Assembly: GCA_011009095.1 (NCBI GenBank)
Contig: VTPC01000394.1
Span: 1 to 64,000, forward strand
DNA from: Ignelater luminosus
Taxonomy: Eukaryota > Arthropoda > Insecta > Coleoptera > Elateridae
DNA length: 64,000 bases
Reading direction: 5' to 3'
Both the position numbers and the translations under genes were made by a program. Numbering within the stretch: position 1 is the first letter of the stretch; the number at the start of each line of letters is the position of its first letter. The notes beneath the pieces are model-generated. The model was not told the DNA's origin. It worked only from the letters and a program-made list of their open reading frames with translations, and did not search any database. Below are positions 57,197 to 64,000 of this stretch, piece by piece.

Positions 57197-58552
57197 ATGG
57201 AGTCAGACACAAAAGGCACAATCCAGTGCAATATACTTACTAATAAATCCACACATAAACACAGCTTGAAAAGACTTCGTAATAGCGAAAAATCCTTTCA
57301 ATGTAATGTATGCAGTTATAAATGTTTAAACAAAAGCCATTTACAAACGCATTTGCGTGTCCATAGCGGCGAGAAACCTTTTGAGTGTAATATTTGCGAT
57401 TATAAATGTGCAGTAAAAAGCAGTTTACGACGACATACGCTGGTACATAGTGCTGATAAAACAACGGAGTGTAACATTTGTCACTATAAATTTACAAGGA
57501 AAAGCCATTTACGATCCCATATGCTCGTTCATAGTGGCGAGAAACCATATGTGTGTAATATATGCAATTATAAATGCAGAGAGAAAAGCAAGTTACGAGC
57601 ACATGTGCGCGTTCATAGCGGGGAGAAACCTTTTGAATGTAATATTTGTGAGTCTAAATTTACAGAGGGAAGTGGTTTACGAAGACATATGCTGACTCAT
57701 ACTGGCGAGAAACCTTTTGTATGTAATATATGTAATTATAAATGCCGAGATAAAAGCGAGTTACGAGGACATGTGCGGGTTCATAGCGGGGAGAAACCTT
57801 TTGAGTGTCATATATGCAAGTATAAATGCTCGCTGAAAAACACTTTGCGAACACATTTGCGCGTTCATAGTGGTGAGAAACCATTTGAGTGTAATATTTG
57901 CGATTACAAATGCTCAGTGAAAAGCAGTTTACGAATACATATGCGTGTTCATAGTGGTGAAAAACCATTTGAGTGTAATATATGCGATTATAAAAGTATA
58001 AACAAAAGCAAATTACGAACACATATGCTTATTCATAGCGGTGAGAAACCATTTCAGTGTAATATGTGCGATTATAAATGTACAAGCAAAAGCAATTTAC
58101 AAAGACATATGCTGGTTCATAGCGGGGAGAAACCTTTTGAGTGTAATATTTGCGATTGTAAATTTACACAGGGAAGCGGCTTACGAAGACATATACTGAC
58201 TCATACTGGCGAGAAACCCTTTGTGTGTAATATATGCGACTATAAATGCGCGGTGAAAAGCAGTTTGCGAATACATGCGCTGGTTCATAGTGGTGAGAAA
58301 CCATTTGAGTGTAATATATGCGACTATAAATGCTTAGTGAAAAACAGTTTACGAACACATATGCGTGTTCATAGTGATGAAAAACCATTTGAGTGTAATA
58401 TATGCGATTATAAATGTAGACAGAAAAGCAATTTACGAACACATATGCTTGTTCATAGTGGCGAGAAATCATTTGAATGTAATGTTTGCGATTATAAAAG
58501 TACAGCAAGAAGTAGTTTGCGAAAACATATGTCCGTTCATAGTGCCGAATAA
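57197..58552 (+). CDS. C2H2 zinc-finger protein H, 15 fingers
   Basis: The only plus-strand member. Exon 2 begins at 57140 after TTTTAG, giving a 383-base first intron (56757-57139). The usual leader ATG has become ATA, so the first in-frame ATG is at 57197 (MESDTKGTIQCN), giving 451 residues. Fifteen intact fingers follow; fingers 5 and 11 are the variant SGLRRH type (CESKF, CDCKF), spaced six apart, indicating internal duplication. The stop falls in the linker after finger 15 (VHSAE), and the next finger start (RFECN) is still readable after it. Probably a nuclear DNA-binding protein without an evident effector domain. Confidence 0.87.
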   Translation: MESDTKGTIQCNILTNKSTHKHSLKRLRNSEKSFQCNVCSYKCLNKSHLQTHLRVHSGEKPFECNICDYKCAVKSSLRRHTLVHSADKTTECNICHYKFTRKSHLRSHMLVHSGEKPYVCNICNYKCREKSKLRAHVRVHSGEKPFECNICESKFTEGSGLRRHMLTHTGEKPFVCNICNYKCRDKSELRGHVRVHSGEKPFECHICKYKCSLKNTLRTHLRVHSGEKPFECNICDYKCSVKSSLRIHMRVHSGEKPFECNICDYKSINKSKLRTHMLIHSGEKPFQCNMCDYKCTSKSNLQRHMLVHSGEKPFECNICDCKFTQGSGLRRHILTHTGEKPFVCNICDYKCAVKSSLRIHALVHSGEKPFECNICDYKCLVKNSLRTHMRVHSDEKPFECNICDYKCRQKSNLRTHMLVHSGEKSFECNVCDYKSTARSSLRKHMSVHSAE

Positions 58553-61289
58553 CGTTTTGAGTGTAATTGTTTTACATTTATTGATTACCTTTGTTATTTT
58601 GAATAGAATAGTCTTAGCTGGATTGGTCGTCAGTATTGTAATAAGAAGAAAGTTCTATTTAACAAATGAAAGTCGACGTTTCTGGTTTGTCAGGTAGTTC
58701 TAGAAACTGTTCTACTTCCCGTTTTGTAATCTAAAAGTTGAATAATGGCAATAGCTTAATAGTTTTAGAATAATCGAGTGGACACTGTTAATTAGACAGA
58801 ACACCCATAGATCTGTAACATGTTTTCAATAAAAAGCAGTCGTGTTTTATTTATTTTATTAATCACTACGAAATAAATATCAAGTTAATAAACTAAACGT
58901 TTTTTTTTGTATTTGTATTTTGCAAAAGTGGATTGGTGGAACTAAAAAGGATTACTTCCTTCGGAACGGAAGCAATATCTATGTTGCTTATCTAAATCCT
59001 GTTATCATTTCTATAAAATTCAAAGCCGTATGCAATGTTGTCGACATGCACGAATACATTTTCTAGGTAAGGTCAAGTAAGGTTTAAAAGCAATCAACTA
59101 CTGAGAATTCAACTATGGTGAGATGTACGAGGGTCACGAGAAATGCTGTAGTTTAACATAAAGATATGGGATTTGTAAAGCAAAATATAAATTAATAATT
59201 CAAAAAAAAATTTAACATTTAAACAAAATGAAATGCAGGTGCCACAGTGAGTTAGGATCAAGTAGGTTAACGTCATCAAAGCCATCCTGCATTTGCTGGC
59301 AATCCGATGGTTGTTAAATGAGATCGTGCAGGGTGTAAAACAATGCTTTAACGAAAACATTACTAAAACACTAGTAAAACTGGGATTGGTGACCCTTCGG
59401 TATACGCAACCATATATAAAATCGGTATGCCATCTGTAATACCAGTCAAAGACGGGTCGTGGGCGAGAAAGGCCTAGAGCCTGCGGTAGACGGTAGCATT
59501 GAAGCGAGAATCTTTATGGGTTCCGAGATCAAGAGGATGTGAGCTGCAGTAGAAAGTCGGTGACCTAATTTCGAAAGGGAGAACCTGCAGCTGATCCCGG
59601 TATCTAGGTCAGTAGGCAAGATGCTTATCAAGGTCGAACCCCAGGTTCGAACTCTACACGACGGAATCGAGATTGTACTGCACTCCCTTAAGATACTTAC
59701 ACTCCCACTGAGGGATTAAGCTGATATGTAGGTAGGTAAAGGTCAACGTCCCTTGGCTCCGGAATAGTTGATCACTGAAACCATCTGTGTGTATGCTAAT
59801 ACCACAAGAAAAGCTAAAAGGTAAGTTGATAACATCTATTAGCATACTATTAAATTGGTACATTGAACAGATTACGGCGGTCCTGGTTCACACTGTTTGA
59901 AAATCGCGTTAACATAAACACATATAACGAAAAGATAAATACATAAAAGTACACGTATAACAAGTAAACATGAGATAAACATGGCCACAATAAATTCTTT
60001 AATATGCACGAACTATCGGTCAGGCGCTTGCATAGAACGTCGGCAATATGAAGGCAACATAAAGTCTGAATAATAAGGCATTCGTGGATATTAGAAATTT
60101 TGTCGTCGCTTGTGAAGGAAGCACACATGAAATAAAATGTAAAATACAAATAACAACGATAATGCTACTGAGGTCGTCACCTCCAGGTGTTTTGCATTTA
60201 GCTTTGGATCCAGATAATTGTTTAAATAAATCTTTAAGAAAGACAAATTTCGCAAAGTTATGAAACAACAAGAATTTACGTTAACAGAGACTTGCATGGA
60301 TAAACTAACAAGACAAGAATTAAATTAATAATTTTGTTGATTTTATCTGTATACGATCAAACTAATAAAGTACAATAACATTTCGGTACTGAAAACTTAC
60401 GTTAAAACATGGCAAATAACAGAATAAACATCATTACAAAGTTTTTCACCACTGCGATACGTGATACGTCAAACTTTTCACTAGTGTGAAAGAATATCAC
60501 AAGGTTTTTCATCAATGTGAAGCGATGTTACAGTAACATAAATCGTAGGTTACTTTTATTCAAAGCAATTGGTGACGAGACGATAAAATACGGGTACGTT
60601 AGCAAACAACTACGTTCGCGGTTGACGAGCTTGATGCGTCAACGTTAGCTTCTTCACAAGATACAGTTTTAAAAGGGGTAAAAGTATTTACCGTAATACT
60701 GGACTATCCAATAGAGATCCAAATTTATGGTACAAATTACACTCAATTCACTGCACTGGTTTACACGAGATTTCTCTTATGACTAATACATTAAATTTTC
60801 CAGAGGCGGACGGCATTCACATACATTCTTAGATTGAAGGTAAGTAAATGTTGGCTGTCTTTAACTGTCTTTAGAGAGCGAAGCAGTACAAAACTCGTAG
60901 AGATTCGACGGAACGATATAGATACAAGGTACACGATAACAGCGCTAGTTCCTTCGGAAGAAATGTAATAATAAGAGAGAGGGTACAGTAATTCAACTGT
61001 GAGTTCGGTGCGAATTTAGTTTGGTAGGTCCGCCGACAAGGCGTGATTTGATTTACACATTAACTGCAGTGACATCTGGTACATTCCAGGGATTGTCAAT
61101 AAATATTTAACGATGACAGAAATAATTCGCGTCGTGCACACTCAGGCTGTCTTTCACCTACGTGGATGTTATCCAAACACTTGGAATAGATCCCGATATC
61201 ACGCAAAATTAAGTCCCAAACTTTCACACACATACTTGTTCAATCTACTCATTTTCCAAATATAGCCTTATTTGTGTCTTAGTATTCGT
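58553..61289. other. no recognised gene
   Basis: 58880-59060 and 60940-60970 share a TTCCTTCGGAA motif. 59440-59680 is GC-richer and includes GGTTCGAACTC, which resembles a tRNA B box, but no cloverleaf can be built. 60430-60530 has faint finger-linker-like text. Confidence 0.4.
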
Positions 61290-62345
61290 TATTACCATAG
61301 TTTAGGTTTTCTTTGCGTTGATATATAATTTCTTTTTCTGTAGCTCTTTGTTCCATATCTTCAAGTTCCACTCGAGATCTTGTTTGTTTTTTGCCATCAA
61401 CACAATATCATCTGCGAAGAATAGTTCGTTGATTCCTATTCATTCAAGGCTATAATAACTCGAGTAAGTTTTTCTGGTTTTCTGTTTGCAGATTTTGGCT
61501 ATATCATCCATAATTAATATGAACAAATATGGGCTCAGTGTACCCCCTGGCATGACTCCTGCCTTGGTATCGAATGTCTCTGATCTGTTGTTGTTGGTTC
61601 TCACGTAGTTCTTTGTACATCTATATAGGCTTCTAATGTTATCAACGAGTTTTTTGTTACTGACGTGTTTCTTCTCCAGCGTTTTGTAGACAAGTTCTCT
61701 ATCCACTGAATCAAACGCCTTCTTGATGTCTATGAAACACATGTTTAATTCTTCTGCTGTGTCTATTGTTCTTTATACTAGTTGCTTTATGACATATACT
61801 CTGCCCGTTCTGAAACCATTCTGTTCTTCCATTAGTTCACTTTCCGTCTCGTTTTTCAGCTTTTCCGTCAGAATACTTTCATATATTTTCCTTGCTGTGC
61901 TTAGTAGCGAGATACCTCTGTAATTATAGCACACCTTAGTATCGTCCTTCTTGTGAATTGGTAGTATTACTGCAAGTTCCCAGTCTTCTGGTATCTTATT
62001 ATCTCTTGTTATATTGTTCAGCAGTTATAGGAATATTTCTTTTCCCTTGTCTCCCATGTATTTTAGCATTTCCTCTGTTATTTGATCATGTCCTGACGCT
62101 TTACCCACTTTGAGTTTCTGCAAGCTCTTCGTTAATTCTTCCATGGTTAATTGTCTTATCATCTTCGTCATTCCTAGCGTCTGTATTCTGTGAAGTCTCT
62201 TCCGGTTGTTCTTCTTCTCCCTCCGCCGCCAGTAATTCTTGGAAGTACTCTCTCCACCTTTCCATATTGCGTCTCTCGTTCGTGATTGTTTGGTTATTTT
62301 TGTCGTTTATATACGTAACTCCATTCAGAAAACTCAGGTTCCCAT
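61290..62345 (-). pseudogene. non-LTR retrotransposon reverse transcriptase relic
   Basis: On the minus strand: ERRNMERWREYFQELL near 62275, a KVGKASGHDQITEEMLKY block near 62110-62060, an IPEDWELAVILPIHKKDD block, YRGISLLS near 61915, then the open frame 61742-61440 with CFIDIKKAFDSVDRE (first catalytic Asp) and GVMPGGTLSPYLF. A stop near 61440 precedes FFADDIVLMAKNKQ at about 61426-61385, which keeps the Asp pair. The blocks are those of LINE endonuclease-RT proteins. The endonuclease and the 3' end are absent, and several stops and shifts occur. Confidence 0.82.
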
Positions 62346-63085
62346 GCCTTGCTATTTGTTAAACTAAGATGCAAATTATAGTAACATAAAGCAAAATACA
62401 ATTAGCAGATCTGTCACGCGAATATCGACCTCACAACTCGGTTAACTGCTGTTAATATGAAGGCCATTTTCCCAAAAAATACCTTTACGTATTTTTAGTT
62501 GCAGCTCAGAAGTTCTCAAACGTAGAACTTTTGGCTTGCATAAAACAATCTTTAAATAATGTAATTGTAATGCATTGTTTCTTCCTAAGAGTCATCACAT
62601 CAACAATAATAATCTATTAAGTACTATTTTAAAAGGTACAGTTATACAAAATACACGGTTTTCGAGAATAATTAGAAAATTTAATTTTTATTAATTTGTT
62701 TATACATCAATTTGTCAACTAACTACTTCAATTATTTCTATTTAGACGTAAGTAGCTGTAATTAATCATAGATTCACTTAAATTGTACTCTATTGTAATC
62801 AAAAACCAAAAATTTCGCTATAACATTTAAAACTTCCAGTATAACTTCATGAATATATGTTTGCGTGAACTATTCGTGTCACAAATATAGAACTTTACAT
62901 GAATATGTACATTCATACCTCTACTATATCATATTGAAGACTGTAGATGTATCTATTGAAACGTTTATTGATTTTCCTAAAATAAACATTTAATCTCGAA
63001 ATCTATTTTATTAACAGCAATGGTGATCAACAAATGTACAACTACACTCAAAAAGTTAATCGTCACTATGGACAGGCATATGTCT
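62346..63085. other. 3' flank of ZNF I; otherwise empty
   Basis: 62690-62930 is the partner of 52116-52450. A decayed finger fragment (RHMPVHSDD-like) lies just after the stop of I at about 63050-63085. Confidence 0.6.
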
Positions 63086-64000
63086 CTATAAAATGGTTTT
63101 CTTTGTACGTTTCTTGCCATTATGAACAAATAGATGCCTACGTAAATTGCTTTTCACTGAGCATCTATAGCCGCATACATTGCACTCAAAAGGTTTCTCA
63201 CCACTGTGGACGAGCATATGTGTTCGTAAATGGCTGTTCGACGTACATTTATAATGGCAGATATTACACTTAAATGGTTTCTCCCCACTGTGAACTAGCA
63301 TATGTTTTTGTAAACTACTTTTCACCGAACATTTATAATCGCATAAACGACACTCACATGGTTTCTCGCCACTATGAACAAACATATGTATTCGTAAATT
63401 ACCTTTCCTGTTACATTTATAACCACATATATTACACTCAAATGGTTTCTCACCATTATGAGCCAACATATGTGTTCGTAAATTGTTTTTCCTGTTGCAT
63501 TTATAACCGCATACGTTACACTCAAAAGGTCTCTCCTCACTATGAACCAACGCATGTTTCCGTAAACTGCTTTTCTCCGCACATTTATAATCGCATATAT
63601 CACATTCAAATGGCTTCTCCCCGCTATGAACGCGCACATGTGCTCGTAACTTGCTTTTCTCTTGACTTTTATAATCACATATATTACATACAAAAGGTTT
63701 ATTGCCATTATGAGCCGGCATATGCCTTCGTAAACCTCTTCCGTCTGTAAATTTACAGTCACAAATATTACACTCAAACGGTTTCTCCCCGCTATGAACA
63801 CGCACGTGTACTACTAACTTATTTTTTTCTCTGCATTTATAATCGCATACATTACACACAAAAGGTTTTCCGCCCCTATGAACTCGCAGATGTGCCCGTA
63901 AGTTGCTTTTCACCGTAGATTTATAATCGCATATGTCACACTCAAAAGGTTTTTCGCCACTATGAACAAGCATGTGTGTTCGAAAACTGCTTTTCACCTT
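63086..64000 (-). CDS. C2H2 zinc-finger protein I, 5' end outside the window
   Basis: The frame is open through the window edge, so the leader and further fingers lie beyond 64000. Ten complete fingers and part of another are visible. It contains one variant finger (CDCKFTDGRGLRRH) like those in E and H. The last finger is followed by HNGKKRTKKTIL and a stop; TKKTIL matches the remnant finger downstream of G (CTKKTIL), so part of a finger has been deleted and the ends fused. The 3' flank is shared with G. A likely nuclear DNA-binding protein. Confidence 0.85.
   Translation of the reverse strand, partial: KVKSSFRTHMLVHSGEKPFECDICDYKSTVKSNLRAHLRVHRGGKPFVCNVCDYKCREKNKLVVHVRVHSGEKPFECNICDCKFTDGRGLRRHMPAHNGNKPFVCNICDYKSQEKSKLRAHVRVHSGEKPFECDICDYKCAEKSSLRKHALVHSEERPFECNVCGYKCNRKNNLRTHMLAHNGEKPFECNICGYKCNRKGNLRIHMFVHSGEKPCECRLCDYKCSVKSSLQKHMLVHSGEKPFKCNICHYKCTSNSHLRTHMLVHSGEKPFECNVCGYRCSVKSNLRRHLFVHNGKKRTKKTIL

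Noticed and set aside
59440-59680. tRNA-like B box (GGTTCGAACTC)
   Set aside because: No acceptor stem, anticodon arm or A box can be arranged around it.
60430-60530. Possible remnant zinc fingers
   Set aside because: Only linker-like scraps, with no paired Cys and His at the right spacing.

Overview
The window is AT-rich eukaryotic DNA, most likely from an arthropod and probably an insect. Genes have spliced 5' ends, canonical GT-AG introns and TA-rich intergenic DNA. The transposon mix includes a copia element with an initiator-Met half-tRNA primer site, Tc1/mariner with a DUF4817-like head, P/THAP, hAT, Ty3/gypsy and LINE elements. There is no operon structure, tRNA, rRNA or CRISPR array that I can support. 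The species cannot be named from the sequence alone.

The dominant theme is a cluster of nine C2H2 zinc-finger loci, lettered A to I here. A (16.4-17.6 kb), B (19.7-21.2), C (24.5-25.1), D (27.2-28.3), E (35.0-36.5), F (42.5-43.8), G (52.5-53.6) and I (63.1-64.0, cut by the window end) lie on the minus strand; only H (57.2-58.6) is on the plus strand. All except B use a finger type whose second zinc cysteine is followed by D-Y-K-C. A, D, E, F and G share a short leader starting MQ-x-EIG/A; C and H have lost that start codon context and begin at a downstream Met. No KRAB, ZAD or BTB domain is visible. Several share the same gene plan: a 5' exon ending near a GAGGAAG|GTATG-like donor, a first intron carrying a conserved block, then one large exon with leader and all fingers. 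B is a second subtype with a canonical core Phe and unusual HSDDKPF linkers.

Layout. 0-8.5 kb: repeats and a broken copia retrotransposon (minus strand) interrupted by a 384-bp hAT-type MITE with perfect 12-bp inverted ends and an 8-bp target duplication. 8.5-12.7 kb: a Tc1/mariner-type element whose inverted ends are 4.1 kb apart although its transposase fills only the first 1.5 kb. 12.7-16.4 kb: mostly empty, with a small CCHC zinc-knuckle open frame. 16.4-25.1 kb: ZNFs A-C among hAT, gypsy and LINE RNase H relics. 26.1-39.7 kb: a segmental duplication in which a gypsy RT scrap, a ZNF gene (D or E) and its 5' exon occur twice in direct order, separated by a P-element relic, a second mariner copy and a near-perfect 69-nt hairpin. 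40-45 kb: a decayed DUF4806 gene, ZNF F and a THAP/P-element relic. 45-52 kb: a foldback element and a hAT relic. 52-64 kb: ZNFs G and H head to head with homologous 5' regions, a LINE RT relic, and ZNF I.

As a whole the region looks like a young, fast-turning-over family of DNA-binding proteins embedded in transposon debris. Finger variation is concentrated at helix positions that normally read DNA, and truncations tend to fall in linkers, leaving whole fingers. This resembles lineage-specific ZNF expansions elsewhere; a role in silencing transposons is only an inference.
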